Shown here: in pieces, positions 25,711-35,852 of the stretch
Layout of the letters: every line of letters begins with the position of its first letter
How positions within the stretch are numbered: position 1 is the stretch's first letter
NCBI GenBank assembly: GCA_963699525.1
Contig: CAVOUI010000007.1
Coordinates: 186,001-250,000 of the forward strand
From: SG8-41 sp963699525
GTDB taxonomy: Bacteria > Pseudomonadota > Gammaproteobacteria > Burkholderiales > SG8-41
Direction of reading: 5' to 3'
DNA length: 64,000 bases
Notes under the pieces: generated by a model
Database searches by the model: none
Told to the model about the DNA's origin: nothing
Seen by the model: only the letters and a program-made list of their open reading frames with translations
Translations under genes and position numbers: made by a program

Positions 25711-26766
25711 TCACTCCACCTTGATGTTCGCCCCCTTGATGAGCGGCCACCACTTATCGATCTCGGACTTGTGATAGGCGGCGAGCGCTTCCGGCGTCAT
25801 CTGCTCGCGCGTCGGGAGGTCCTGCCCGAGCTCGTTGAGCCGCTTGATCACGACGGGATCGGCGAAGGACTTGGCGACGGCGTCGGCGAGCTTCGTGATG
25901 ATCGGCCGCGGCGTGCCCTTCGGCGCCCACATGCCCTGCCAGAACGCGATGTGCGTGTCGGATGCGCCGATTTCCTCCGCCGTGGGGATCTCCGGCAGCG
26001 GCCGCCAGCGCGATCGTGACATCACCACCAGGGGCTTGATGCGGCCGGCAGTGAAGTGCGGCAGCATCTGCGACGCCTCCCCGCAGAAGAGGTCCACCTG
26101 GTTGCCCATCAGGGCCGCCATTACGGGCGCGCCACCCGTGTACGGCACATAACGCGTGCGCGTGCCCGTCTTCTGCTCGAAGTAGATGCTGCAAATGTGC
26201 GCCCCGCTGCCAAAGCCGACGATTCCCGACGTTGCCGTGTCCGGGTTCGACTTCAGCCAGGCGAGCAGCTCCTTGCCGTCGGCCACAGGCAATCCCGGGC
26301 GCCCGGCGATGATGAGCGTCGTGGTAGCAAGGATCGCGATCGGCTCGAGGTCCGTCACGGGATGCCATTTCACCGGGTAGACCGCGCCGGCGCCGACGTG
26401 GCTCGTCCAGTTGCCGACGATCAGGGTGTAGCCGTCCGGCGGCGACTGGATCGCCTTTCCGGTGCCGATGGTCGAGCCCGCTCCCGGCACGTTTTGCACC
26501 ACCACCGGCTGCCCGAGCACCTGCCGCATGGGCTCGGACAGAAGGCGCGCCTGAATATCCGTCGAGCCGCCGGCCGGGAACGGCACGATCACCACGATCT
26601 GGCGCGTTGGATACTCCTGTGCGGCAGCGACGCCAATCAGCGCAAGACCCGCCGCGAACGAAGCGGTCAGGCGCCGCAACCATCCCTGCCAGCCGCGTCG
26701 ACCGATTCGCCGCGGCGCTGTGGCACATCGCGAGGAAATCGCGTTTTCGGTTCGTATCGTGTTCAT
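25711..26766 (-). CDS. Bug/TctC-family solute receptor with long N-terminal leader
   Basis: An intact 351-residue receptor. The first 30 residues are basic and precede the signal peptide core SFAAGLALIGVAAAQ, making the leader unusually long (about 50 residues); still, AGGAGGGG before ATG 26766 supports this start. Loops: VPFPAGGSTDIQAR, PDGYTLIVG and VPYTGGAPVMAA, where YTG replaces YKG. It ends WWPLIKGANIKVE. The ligand loop differs from the other copies. It is the last gene of the second long minus-strand run and is convergent with the beta-barrel gene, 4 bases apart. Confidence 0.94.
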   Translation of the reverse strand: MNTIRTENAISSRCATAPRRIGRRGWQGWLRRLTASFAAGLALIGVAAAQEYPTRQIVVIVPFPAGGSTDIQARLLSEPMRQVLGQPVVVQNVPGAGSTIGTGKAIQSPPDGYTLIVGNWTSHVGAGAVYPVKWHPVTDLEPIAILATTTLIIAGRPGLPVADGKELLAWLKSNPDTATSGIVGFGSGAHICSIYFEQKTGTRTRYVPYTGGAPVMAALMGNQVDLFCGEASQMLPHFTAGRIKPLVVMSRSRWRPLPEIPTAEEIGASDTHIAFWQGMWAPKGTPRPIITKLADAVAKSFADPVVIKRLNELGQDLPTREQMTPEALAAYHKSEIDKWWPLIKGANIKVE

Positions 26767-26793
26767 AGTCCCCTCCTGATCGGTTCCTGCGAT

Positions 26794-26815
26794 ATAAAGG
26801 TTCCTGACACCTTAT
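26794..26815. repeat. short imperfect palindrome, REP-like
   Basis: ATAAAGGTTCCTGACACCTT at 26794-26813 and two further bases form an imperfect inverted repeat (AAGG with CCTT). The stop codon of the DUF2339 gene (26812-26814) lies inside it. Its style recalls the short elements at 54321-54370 and 54611-54632. Confidence 0.4.
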
Positions 26816-28440
26816 TTGCCGACGGAGACCACCAGGCGCTGGTACAGCAGGCCTCCGAGGTAGAACGTTACGCCCAGCACGACCAGGCTGATGATCCGGG
26901 TGAGCGGAGACGCTCCCCCGAGGTCGTAGAGCAGCACCTTCGCAGCGGCGGCGCCGAATACGAGAAGCGACGATTGCGCCAGCACGCGGTCGCGCTGCCA
27001 CAGCGACAAGCCGAGGCACGCGAGCGCGATGACGCCCCACGCAGTGGACTCGACGATCCCCTCGGTGAGGAGGTGCAGCGCCGCCGCCATGGCACTGACG
27101 TGCCCGGCCAGGAGCACGAGCGTCGCGATCCCCTTGACCGGCTCGCGATTTCTGAGGAAGTAGTAGCCGAGATAGAGTTGCGCGGCGTACGCGACCGCCA
27201 GCCACGAGCGCGCCGGCACCGCCCTGAGATCGGCGTCGAACGCGACCCGCAGGTAATTGATCGCGAAAACCACGATCACCGCAATCCAGACCGGCCAGCT
27301 CGCCTGGAACCCGCTGCCATGCCGCAGGGTGACGGCGGCGGCAACGGGCATGACCGCGAACGCCACCCACGGCGCCCACTCATAGGGCACCGACTCGATG
27401 TAGCCCGCATGAAACAGCACCAGTGCGACGTAGGCCCACAGCAGGAACTCGCCGCCGGGCAGCGCACGCTGCGCGACCGCGCGGGCGGTGCCGTAGAGGC
27501 CCGCGACGACGGCGCCGCTGCCGACCGCGATCCACGGCGCGAGCTCCGGCAGGTGCCGCTTCAAAAGCGCGTACTGCAGGAAGTAGAAGATCAGGAGCGG
27601 CGGCAGGTGGCCCCATGCCGACGCCTGATCGAGAGGCGACTTGTTGCGGATGGTGAAGACCGCGGTAGCGGTGCCGAAGATCGCGAACTGGACGGTCTGG
27701 AACGTGAGCGCGGCGGCCCACGCGTCCGGCGCCTTGTTGCGGAAGATGTAATCGAAGACGATCAACGCGAGATAGAGCGCCAGCAGGTAGATCAGGCGCC
27801 GCCCGTGCCAGATCGAGAACACGCTGAATACCACGCCCCATGCCGAGAAGTAGATCACCAGGTCGGTAATCGAGGGCGCGCCGGAGATCAGGAGAGGCGC
27901 GGAATAGGAGCCGGCGACCGCGAACAGCGCGTAGAGCTCGCTCTCGAACGTCCGGCACAGCCACAGGGACATCAAGCACACGAGGATCACCGCTACCGTC
28001 GCGGGCGCGGCCGCGAAGAATCCGTAGAAGAGATGCGCGCCGTAGATCGAGAGAAAGAGGATCGCCACCCCGCCCGCCGGCAGCAAGCCCGCGTACTGGC
28101 GGTTGACGTTGCGGAGGAAGAGCCCCGCGGCGATCATCGCGAGCCCCGAGATCGCGGCGAGCGCTACCTGCCGCACGGGCGTCAACCAGCCGCTCTCGAC
28201 GGCGAGGCGGATGAGGTACGCGGCGGCCAGCACCAGCGCGACCGCCCCGCCCCAGCCCAGTATGCTGGTCACCAGCGAGGGGCGGTCTCCGGACCCGGGC
28301 TTGGGCGGAGCTGCCTTCGGAGCAGCCGGCCCCGCGGCCGCAGCCGGCGCCGGGCTACCCGGCCTCGCCAGTCGCGACTCGATGCGGGCGAGTCGCCACT
28401 CGACTTTGGCAAATCGTTTTTCGATGTCCTCAGGATCCAT
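26812..28440 (-). CDS. DUF2339 multi-pass membrane protein
   Basis: A 542-residue integral membrane protein. A short charged N-terminal helix (MDPEDIEKRFAKVEWRLARI) and an Ala/Pro-rich linker precede about fourteen or more transmembrane segments. The DUF2339 signature is seen in WGGAVALVLAAAYLIRLAVE and LPAGGVAILFLSIYGAHLFYGF. Function unknown for the family. Its ATG shares one base with the TGA of the preceding Bug gene (TGATG at 28438-28442), so it is translated by coupling with that receptor. This physical link to a solute receptor is notable. Stop codon lies within a short palindrome. Confidence 0.88.
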   Translation of the reverse strand: MDPEDIEKRFAKVEWRLARIESRLARPGSPAPAAAAGPAAPKAAPPKPGSGDRPSLVTSILGWGGAVALVLAAAYLIRLAVESGWLTPVRQVALAAISGLAMIAAGLFLRNVNRQYAGLLPAGGVAILFLSIYGAHLFYGFFAAAPATVAVILVCLMSLWLCRTFESELYALFAVAGSYSAPLLISGAPSITDLVIYFSAWGVVFSVFSIWHGRRLIYLLALYLALIVFDYIFRNKAPDAWAAALTFQTVQFAIFGTATAVFTIRNKSPLDQASAWGHLPPLLIFYFLQYALLKRHLPELAPWIAVGSGAVVAGLYGTARAVAQRALPGGEFLLWAYVALVLFHAGYIESVPYEWAPWVAFAVMPVAAAVTLRHGSGFQASWPVWIAVIVVFAINYLRVAFDADLRAVPARSWLAVAYAAQLYLGYYFLRNREPVKGIATLVLLAGHVSAMAAALHLLTEGIVESTAWGVIALACLGLSLWQRDRVLAQSSLLVFGAAAAKVLLYDLGGASPLTRIISLVVLGVTFYLGGLLYQRLVVSVGK

Positions 28441-29418
28441 CAGTCGCCGCGAATGTTCGCCAGCTTCACCACCTTCTCCCACTGCTCGCGCTCGGACTTG
28501 AGGTGGGCCGCGAACCGATCCGGCGTGCTCGCGATTCCCTCGGTCCCGTCGAGCGCGAGCCGCGAGGCAACCTCCGGCCGCTGCACGGCCTTGACGATCT
28601 CGCGTTGCAGGCGCTCGATCACCGGCAGCGGAGTGCCGCGTGGCGCAAGCATTCCGTGCCACTGGGTCACCAGGAATCCCGGCACGCCCGATTCGATCAT
28701 CGTCGGCAGCTCGGGCGCCATCTTCGCGCGCGTCGCGCTGGCGATGGCAATGGCCCTCAGCTTCTGGGACCGGACGTGGCTGTAGACGGAGCCCGCGCTG
28801 AGAAAGCTCATCTGCACCCGGCCCGACAGCATGTCGCCCAGCGCCGCACCCACTCCCTTGTAGGGGATGTGCACCAATTGCGTTCCGGTGGAATAGGCGA
28901 ACAGTTCGGTCGCGAGATGCGCGAGCGAGGCGTTCCCGGTGGACGCGTAATTCAGCTTCTCGGGCGCCGCTTTCGCATAAGCGATCAATTCCTTCACCGT
29001 CTTGACCGGGAGCCCGGGATACACCGTCAGCATGTACGGCGCGGCGGCGACCTGGGAGACGGGAGCGAAGTCGCGGTAGAGATCGTAGCGCGTCTTGTTG
29101 ACGATTCCGTAGACAACCAGGCTCGCGCTGAGAAACATCAGGGTGTAGCCGTCGGGCGCGGCCTGCGAGGCGAGCTCAGCGGCGATGCTCCCGCTCGCGC
29201 CCGCGCGGTTGTCCACCACCACCGTCTGGCCGAGGGCTTCGCTCAGCGGGATCGCGACCTGGCGCGCGACGAAATCCAGACCACCGCCCGCGCCGGAGGC
29301 GACGATCAGCCTCACCGGCTTCGTCGGATACGCTGAAGATTGCGCGGCGGCGTGCGGCGCAGCAACATCAGGGCAGCAGCGCGGCGACAAGCGTCCAAGC
29401 TGCAAAACCGCTTCGCAT
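28440..29418 (-). CDS. Bug/TctC-family solute receptor, frameshift in the signal peptide
   Basis: From ATG 29418 (AAGGAC upstream) the leader reads MRSGFAAWTLVAALLP and then stops. Removing one base from the CCC at 29371-29373 joins it to DVAAPHAAAQSSAYPTKPVR and the complete receptor: VASGAGGGLDFVAR (no PFPPGG loop), PDGYTLMF, IPYKGVGAALGD, ELPTMIESGVPGF, VVKLANIRGD. Restored length is 325 residues. Without the correction the only start is a GTG at 29438 giving a poor leader. Its stop overlaps the DUF2339 start by one base. Confidence 0.87.
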
Positions 29419-29453
29419 CTGTCCTTGTGCCCCCTCACTCTGCAACCCTCTCT

Positions 29454-30888
29454 CTACAGCCCCGCCTGCGACACGAACTTGGGATTGAGATAAGCCTCGA
29501 TCGCCTCGCTCCCGCCTTCCGAGCCGTAGCCCGAGTCCTTGACGCCGCCGAACGGCACTTCGGGCAGCGCGAGGCCCATGTGATTGATCGTGATCATGCC
29601 GGTCTCGACCGATGCGGCGATGGCGTTGGCGGTCTTGGCCGAGCGCGTCCACGCGTAAGCGGCAAGCCCGTACGGCAGGCGGTTCGCCTCGGTCACCGCG
29701 TCGTCGAAAGTGCGGAACGGGTTGACGATGGCGAGGGGACCGAACGGCTCCTGGTTCATCGCCAGGGCATCCGTGGACAGCTCGGCAATCACCGTGGGCT
29801 CGAAGAAATTGCCCTTCTCGCCGATCGGGTAGCCGCCGGCGAGCACTTTGCCGCCGCGCTTCCTCGCGTCGCCGACGTGGGCTTCCATCGCGCGGCTCCG
29901 CCGCGGGTTCGCGAGCGGGCCCATCTTCGTGTCCTTGTCCATGCCGTCGCCGACCTTGACCGCTTTCGCCCCCGCAACGACTTTCTCGACGAAGCTCGAG
30001 TAGACCCCTTCCTGCACCAGGAAGCGGGTCGGCGAGATGCAGACCTGCCCGGCGTTGCGGAATTTCATGAACGTCATCGTCTTCGCCGCCGCATCCACGT
30101 CGCTGTCGTCGAACACGATTACCGGCGCGTGCCCGCCCAGCTCCATGGTCGTGCGCTTCATGTGGGTGCCGGCGAGCGCCGCGAGCTGCTTGCCCACCGG
30201 GACGGAGCCGGTGAACGACACCTTGCGGATGACGGGGTGCGGAATGAGATAGCTCGAGATGTCCGCCGGGCTCCCGTAGACGAGGTTCACCACCCCGGCG
30301 GGAACGCCGGCGTCGGCGAAGGCGCGGATCAGTTCGGCGGGCGAAGCCGGCGTCTCCTCCGGCGCCTTCACGATGATCGAGCAGCCAGCGGCGAGCGCGC
30401 CCGAGAGCTTGCGCACCACCTGGTTGATCGGGAAATTCCACGGCGTGAACGCGGCGACCGGCCCCACCGGCTCCTTGACCACCAGTTGATAGACGCCCTC
30501 GGAGCGCGCCGGGATCACGCGCCCGTAGGCACGCCGCGCTTCCTCGGCGAACCAGTCGATGACGTCCGCGCCGGCGAGCGACTTCCTGCTTGGCCTCGGC
30601 GAGCGGCTTGCCCTGCTCCATCGTCAGTATCGGCGCAATGGCGTCGGCGCGCTCGCGGAACAACGCCGCGGCCTTGCGCATGACCTTCGAGCGCTCGAAC
30701 GCCGAAACCTTGCGCCAGGCCTTGAAGCCGGCATCCGCGGCTTCCAGCGCGCGGTCGAGGTCCGCGCGCTCGGCGTAGGCGACGGTGCCAATCTGGCCGC
30801 CGGTGGCGGGGTTGACAACAGGCAGCGTGCGCCCGGAGGCGCCCGGACCCCAGGCACCGTTGATGTAAAGGAGCGTATTCGGATACAT
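29454..30888 (-). CDS. NAD(P)-dependent aldehyde dehydrogenase, succinate-semialdehyde dehydrogenase-like; one apparent frameshift
   Basis: Restored length is 477 residues. The N-terminal part reads LLYINGAWGPGASGRT up to LAEAKQEV. An extra base near 30579 then shifts the frame, and the protein continues LAGADVIDWFAEEARR, AFTPWNFPINQVVRK, the catalytic Glu in TMELGGHAP and the catalytic Cys in NAGQVCISPTR. It oxidises an aldehyde such as succinate semialdehyde to the acid. It follows the LigB-type dioxygenase by 39 bases, fitting a late step after ring cleavage. Both active residues are intact, so the break is probably a base error. Confidence 0.92.
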
Positions 30889-30927
30889 GGTCAGCCGCCC
30901 CTGATAAGTATGACGGCTTTCGCCGTC

Positions 30928-31919
30928 CTACAGGTTGAAGTAGGCGAACGCGGCGTCGATGGGCGAGGCGTAGATCGGCACGCGGTCCACGATGGTCGCG
31001 GTCGTGCCCTCCGCAACGGCGGCGGCCGCGATCCAGTTGCAGATCTCGCGCGTGCCGCCCTGCGGCCCGCCGAAGCCCGGCATGCCGGTCACGGTGCGCC
31101 CGCGCACGCCGATGTCCTGGCTGGTGTCGCCCTCCGGAATGCGGTAGTCATCGAAGTACGCTGCCATCCCCTTGGCGTCGCCGCGCGCCATGCGGGCGAG
31201 CAGCTCCTCGTCGAAGGCCTCGTTCAGCCACGCGCCGGGCTTCTGGGGCGTGTGCCACAGCCCGCCGGAGCCGATGACGGCGACGCGCAGGCCGTCCGGG
31301 AATTCCTCGATGACTTCGCGCGCCGCTCGGCCGACCTGGTAGCAGCGCGCGGCGGTCGGCTGGGGCGCGTAGTAGCAGTTGATCAGGACCGGCACGATCG
31401 GCGTGTTGAGATCGGTGAGCGACTGCACCGGCCGCAGGATGGCGTGCCCGATCCCGTCCTGCGGCTTGGGCATGTCCATGGAATACGCCGGATCGATGCC
31501 GCGCTTCATCATGCCCGTGAGCAGCGCGACGCCGAGTTCCGGGTGGCCCTTGAGCCGCACCTTTTTCGGGGGCGCGGACTCCATCGTTCCGCCCATCGGC
31601 GCATCCTCCCGCGTCAGCGCGCCCTCGAACGACTCACCCACGTAGATGGAGAAGGCGGGGTAATTGCTGAAGTCGAAGCACTCGAGCTGGTCGTCGCCGA
31701 AGATCACGACGACATCCGGCCGCGCTGTCCGCGAGCTTGCGCCGCAGCGTGGCGAAGCCCTCCTGTACGCGGGCGTGCTTGCGCCGGTTCGACTCGAGGT
31801 CGTCGAGCGGCACGTCCGCCCGAAGCGGGCGCCCGCTGCGCGCGCGGTTCCAGTCCTCCGGCCTGCGGTAGCAGAACGGCGTGTGGGCCGTCTGGAAAGA
31901 CGCCGACGATTCTCGCCAT
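30928..31919 (-). CDS. class III extradiol ring-cleavage dioxygenase (LigB-type), two apparent frameshifts
   Basis: Restored length is about 329 residues. The start MARIVGVF at 31919 is followed, after removing one base from AAA 31896-31898, by QTAHTPFCYRRPEDW with the first iron-ligand His. A second extra base near 31723 precedes RPDVVVIFGDDQLE. The rest is continuous: VPVLINCYYAPQPT, the catalytic-His motif GSGGLWHTP and the ligand Glu in GTREICNWIAAAAV. Such enzymes open catechol-like rings with Fe(II). The start lies 3 bases after the corrected stop of the upstream Bug gene. Substrate unknown. Confidence 0.88.
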
Positions 31920-31922
31920 CGC

Positions 31923-32921
31923 CTATTCCGACCTTGACTCCGGTTATCTTGACCATTTTCGCCCATTTCGCGACTTCCGCGCGCACGAACCGGGCGAAAT
32001 CGGCGGGCGAGCCCGGATGCATTTGCATGCCGCGCGTCTTGATATTCGCGACAAGGTCCGGGGACGCGAGCGCCTGGTTGATTTCCTGGTTGAGCCGATT
32101 GACGATCGCGGTGGGCGTCCTCGCCGGCGACAAAGAATCCCACCCACGAGCGCTCCTCGAAGCCGGGATACCCGGCCTCGGCGACGGTCGGCACGTCGGG
32201 AAGGATCTCGATGCGCTTGAGGCTCGCTACCCCCAGTCGCCTTCATCCTGCCCGCCTGGATGTGCGGCAGCCCGGCCATCGAGCCGTAGAGCACCTCGAC
32301 CTGGTTGCCCAGCACCGCGATGGTCGCCGGCCCGCCGCCCTTGAACGGAACGTGCACCGCGTCGAGCTTTGCCAGCACCCGCAGCAGGTAATCGGCCGCG
32401 ATATGGGAGGACGTGCCGACTCCCGCCGTGGCGTAATTCAGCTGCCTGCCTTTGGACCGCTGGATCAGGTCCTTCAGGTCCCGGGCCGGATGCGAGGCGA
32501 GCACCGCGAACAATCCCGCGGCGGAGACCGTGTTCGCGATCGGCGTGAAGTCCTTCACCAGAGTCGTAGCCGAGATTCTTGTAGAGGCTTGGCGCGACCG
32601 TGCTGGCCGCCGTATTCACGAGCAGCGTGTAGCCGTCGGGCGCGCCGTCGGCGGCGAGTTTCGCGCCTAGAGTGCCGCCGGCGCCGCCGCGGTTGTCGAT
32701 CACGAACTGCTGCCCCAGCCGGTCGCTGAGCTTTTGCCCGATCGGCGCCCCATGTAGTCGGCAAAGCCGCCGGCCGCAAACGCCACGATCACCCGCACCG
32801 GCTTGGTGGGATAAGCCTGGCCAGACGAAGCAGTCTGGGCACCTGCAGCAATGGGCTGCCCGAATGCCGTCCCGACAGCGAGCACCGCTGCCGCTCGCAT
32901 CACTCCACGATCGATCATCAC
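31923..32921 (-). CDS. Bug/TctC-family solute receptor with five apparent frameshifts
   Basis: Pieces in three frames join into one receptor of about 331 residues: signal peptide (AAAVLAVGTAFGQPIAAGAQ), VAFAAGGFADYMG, QQFVIDNRGGAGG, PDGYTLLVN, VPFKGGGPATIA, LPDVPTVAEAGYPGFEE and MVKITGVKVE. The breaks are at CCCC 32748-32751 (one base short) and at 32558-32559, CCCCC 32230-32234, 32128 and 31928-31929 (one base extra each). No family block is lost and no substitution decay is seen, so repeated base errors are the likely cause, although a real pseudogene is possible. Start GTG 32921 has AGGAGG nine bases upstream. Confidence 0.8.
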
Positions 32922-32943
32922 GACAGGTTTCCTCCTCTTATAG

Positions 32944-33879
32944 TTACCACCCGCGCGGCTCGGCCTTGAGAAACGGCAGCGCCTGCACGGCTTCCTCGAA
33001 GCGTCCGCGCTCGACCTCGCCGAGTGGCCGGACCGGCGGGCGCGGCATTCCGCATTCGCGGCCCATCAGCGCCATGGCGCACTTGATGCCGGCGAGTCCG
33101 TCCTTGAGCCCGGAGATCCCCGCCTCCCGCACCAGGTGGTGCAGATGCGCGATGTCCTCCTGCATGCCGCGCGCTTCCACGAATTTCTGCTGCCGGCACA
33201 GGTCGTAGACCCGCCGCAGGGCCTTCGGCGCGATGCCGGCAAGCGGCACGATCGCGCCATTGCCGCCGAGCGCGGCCGCCGACACCAGGTAATCCCGGCC
33301 GGCGAGGAGCTGGAAGCCCGGCCGCAGCCGCCGCCCGCCTGAAATCACCTCTTCCATGAAGACAAAGTCGAGGCTCGCGTCCACCACGCCGACGAGGTTC
33401 GGCACGCGCTCGATCAACTGCATCACCATGTCGGACGTGAGCTCCGTGCCCACCGATTCGACCGGCGGCGTGCAAACATAGAACGGCAACTTCACCGCCG
33501 TCCCGAGACGCACGAGATGCTCCACGACCATCGCGGGCCGGGGGTGCCAGAAATACGGCGGATGGGAAACAATCGCTGCCGCACCGGTCTTCTCTGCGTG
33601 CACGGCGCGGTTCACCGCGATGGCTCGTGCCGGCATCGCTCACGTGGGCGAGCACCGGGACCCGCCCTTGACCTGCTTGATGGCGAACTCGAGGAGCTCC
33701 CGCAGCTCGCCGTCGCGCAGGCTCATGTCCTCGCCCTCGGGCATCGGCAGCGCGAGCGCCTCGGCACCGTTGCGCAGGTGGAACTCGATGATCTTCGCGT
33801 AGGTGGGGTAATCGACGCTCTGGTCGCGCTTGAACGGCGTGACCGGCGCGTGCACCAGCCCGGGTTCGAAGGGCTTCAT
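32944..33879 (-). CDS. DapA/dihydrodipicolinate-synthase-family protein lacking the catalytic Lys and Tyr; two apparent frameshifts
   Basis: A class I aldolase-fold protein of about 311 residues after two compensating corrections (one base missing near 33664, one extra near 33625). It starts MKPFEPGLVHAPVTPFKRD. At the Schiff-base site, where the family reads GVKDSSG, it has GVVDASLD (Val166, codon GTG, two changes from a Lys codon). Where the catalytic Tyr of LPxxxYNxP is expected it has LPFYVCTPP. Both changes are away from the frame breaks. It therefore probably lacks normal lyase chemistry. It is paired with a canonical paralogue 19 bases upstream. Confidence 0.85.
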
Positions 33880-33898
33880 ATGGGCAACGCGGGCTGTG

Positions 33899-34823
33899 CT
33901 ACCAGCCGTGCGGCTCGGTCTGCAGGATGTCGAGCTCCTCGAGCCGCTTGCGCAGGAACTCGAGGCGCTCCTTCCCCGCCGTCGGCAGCGGCGAGCGCGT
34001 CGGGCCGACCGGGCGGCCCATCATGATCATCGCGCCCTTGAGCGACGAGGGGTATTGCTCCTTGAACAGCCGCCACAGCTCGGAGATCTTGAACTGGCAC
34101 TCGCGCGCCGTCTCCCAGTCATGCGCCTCGAGCGCGGCGAAGAATTTGTTGCACAGGTTGGGCGCGATCGCGCCGGACGACGAGAACGAGCCACAGGCGC
34201 CGAGGGGGTAGGAGGCGAGCAGGTGCTCGACGCCCATGATGATCGCGAATCCCGGGCGCATGTTGAGCGCCACGCGGGAAATCTCGAGGTACTTCTGGCT
34301 GTGGAAGCTCGCGTCCTTCATGCCGACGTAGTTCGGCAGCCGCTCGATCAGGCGCCGGGTGAGATCGCCGGTGAACTCCACGCCCTCGCCGTTCCGCCAC
34401 GGCGAGTTGTAGGTCAGCACCGGCAGCTCGACCGTCGTTCGCGATGCGCACGATCGAATCGTAGATCTCTTCCTGCGCGGGCCGCCGGCAGTAGGGCGAG
34501 ATCGTGAGGATCGCGTCGGCGCCGACTTTCTGCGCGTGGCGCGCGAGGTCGAGCGAATCCTCCTCGGAAAGCGTGCCGACGAAGATCGAAACCGGCACCC
34601 GCTTCGCCACAGTCTTCACCGCGATTTCGGCGCCGAGCTTCCGTTCGGCAATGGTCAGGTTCAGCGACTCCGCCTTGTGGTGCGGCCACGCGATGGCCGG
34701 CGCGCCGTGGCGGACGTGGAAGTCCACCATCTTCGCGAATCCCTCCCCGTCGAAGCTGAAATCGTCCTTCATCGGGGAGACCGGGGCTTGCATGACCCCT
34801 TTCAACTTGATCGGCATCAGCAT
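33899..34823 (-). CDS. DapA/dihydrodipicolinate-synthase-family lyase or aldolase, one apparent frameshift
   Basis: Restored length is 307 residues. The N-terminus MLMPIKLKGVMQAPVSPMKDD is preceded by GGAGAGG. After one extra base at 34432-34433 the frame resumes with ELPVLTYNSPW, carrying the catalytic Tyr, and NYVGMKDASFHS, carrying the Schiff-base Lys. It is thus the active member of the pair. Members split or form 2-oxo acids (dihydrodipicolinate synthase, KDG aldolase and others); in this run a pyruvate-releasing aldolase is more likely than lysine biosynthesis. The C-terminus LDILQTEPHGW resembles that of its neighbour, showing common descent. Confidence 0.88.
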
Positions 34824-34856
34824 GGTGAACCTCTCCGGATTGTTCTTGCGCTGATT

Positions 34857-35825
34857 CTACTTCACACCGGCCAGATCTGTCGCCGTCGGCACGCCCGCGC
34901 TGGCGCCGATGAGCTCGTAGTAGCGGGCGGCAAGCGCGAGGTCCTGCAGCGCGGTGCCGACCGACTTGAACACGACCAGCCCAGTGGCGGGCACACTGAC
35001 CGCGCCGGTGACGATCTGTCCCAGTGTCGCGCGCTTCGACTCCGGCAGCGCTCCCGCAGCGACTGCCCGCTTGAGTTCCCCGGCTTCCTCCAGTGCATGA
35101 ATGGAGTCCACCACGACCAACCGGGCGTCCTCGAAGCACTGAACATCCACTTCCGCGAACTGCGCGCGCGTGTTGCCGACGGCGCAGAGCAGCCGGCAGC
35201 TCCCGAGCCACTCTCCGCGCAGCACCGGCTCGGCGCTACGGGCGCTACTCGCCGCGGCGACGACCGGGTGGCCCTGCACCGCGGCTCGCGCCGAATCGAC
35301 CGGGGAAACCGGAAATCCCAGGCGCGCCGACATCCTGCGCGCAAACGCCTCCCGATTAGCCACGGTGGGACTGTAGACCCTGGCGGAGCGGACGGGATAG
35401 ACGGCAGCGAGGGCCTCCAGCTGCGTCGCCGCCTGATGGCCCGACCCGATGAGACCCACCGTGACGGGGCCCGGCATCGCCACCTTGCGCGCGATGACCC
35501 CGCTCGCCGCGCCAGTGCGAAGATCGGTGATATGCCGTCCGTCGAGGAGCGCGAGCAGCTCGCCGTCCTTCAGGCGGTAGAGCGACACGACGTAGCGCAC
35601 GCCCGCGCCCTTGATGTTGTGATACGCCTTGATCGCGCAATAGCCGGCGCCGCTGTCCGCGGCGAAGAGAATGCGCATCGAGCCGCCGCTGAAGTCCGTC
35701 ACGAACTTCGGCGACATCTGCACCTGCCCCGCCGCTTCGTGGGCGAACGCGCGCTCGAGAAGATCGATCGCCTCCGCCATCGGCAGCACCCCCTGCAGAG
35801 CCTCGAAACCCAGTGTGACCGCCAA
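34857..35825 (-). CDS. ornithine cyclodeaminase / mu-crystallin family protein
   Basis: A 322-residue NAD(P)-binding protein. It contains the substrate region GGSMRILFAADSGAGYCAIKAY, the block TDLRTGAASGVIARK near residue 105 and the nucleotide-binding VGLIGSGHQAATQLEAL near 123, then FKSVGTALQDLALA. Members include ornithine cyclodeaminase, alanine dehydrogenase and ketimine reductases. The start is TTG 35825, well supported by GGAGG four bases upstream. It lies 27 bases after the Bug gene and 33 before the lyase pair, so it may act on a cyclic imine or amino acid in the same pathway. Confidence 0.9.
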   Translation of the reverse strand: MAVTLGFEALQGVLPMAEAIDLLERAFAHEAAGQVQMSPKFVTDFSGGSMRILFAADSGAGYCAIKAYHNIKGAGVRYVVSLYRLKDGELLALLDGRHITDLRTGAASGVIARKVAMPGPVTVGLIGSGHQAATQLEALAAVYPVRSARVYSPTVANREAFARRMSARLGFPVSPVDSARAAVQGHPVVAAASSARSAEPVLRGEWLGSCRLLCAVGNTRAQFAEVDVQCFEDARLVVVDSIHALEEAGELKRAVAAGALPESKRATLGQIVTGAVSVPATGLVVFKSVGTALQDLALAARYYELIGASAGVPTATDLAGVK

Positions 35826-35852
35826 GAATCCTCCGATCGTTGCAGCAGCCGA

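Noticed and set aside
26056..28785. A 900-codon plus-strand frame opposite the DUF2339 and Bug genes.
   Set aside because: Composition is Arg/Asp/Gln/His-rich with no motif, signal or fold; the minus-strand genes explain the region.
30928..32133. Apparent fusion of a Bug C-terminus with a LigB-type dioxygenase.
   Set aside because: The middle part is Arg-rich shadow translation. The two genes are separated by a corrected stop at 31923 and an ATG at 31919; the joined frame results from three one-base indels.
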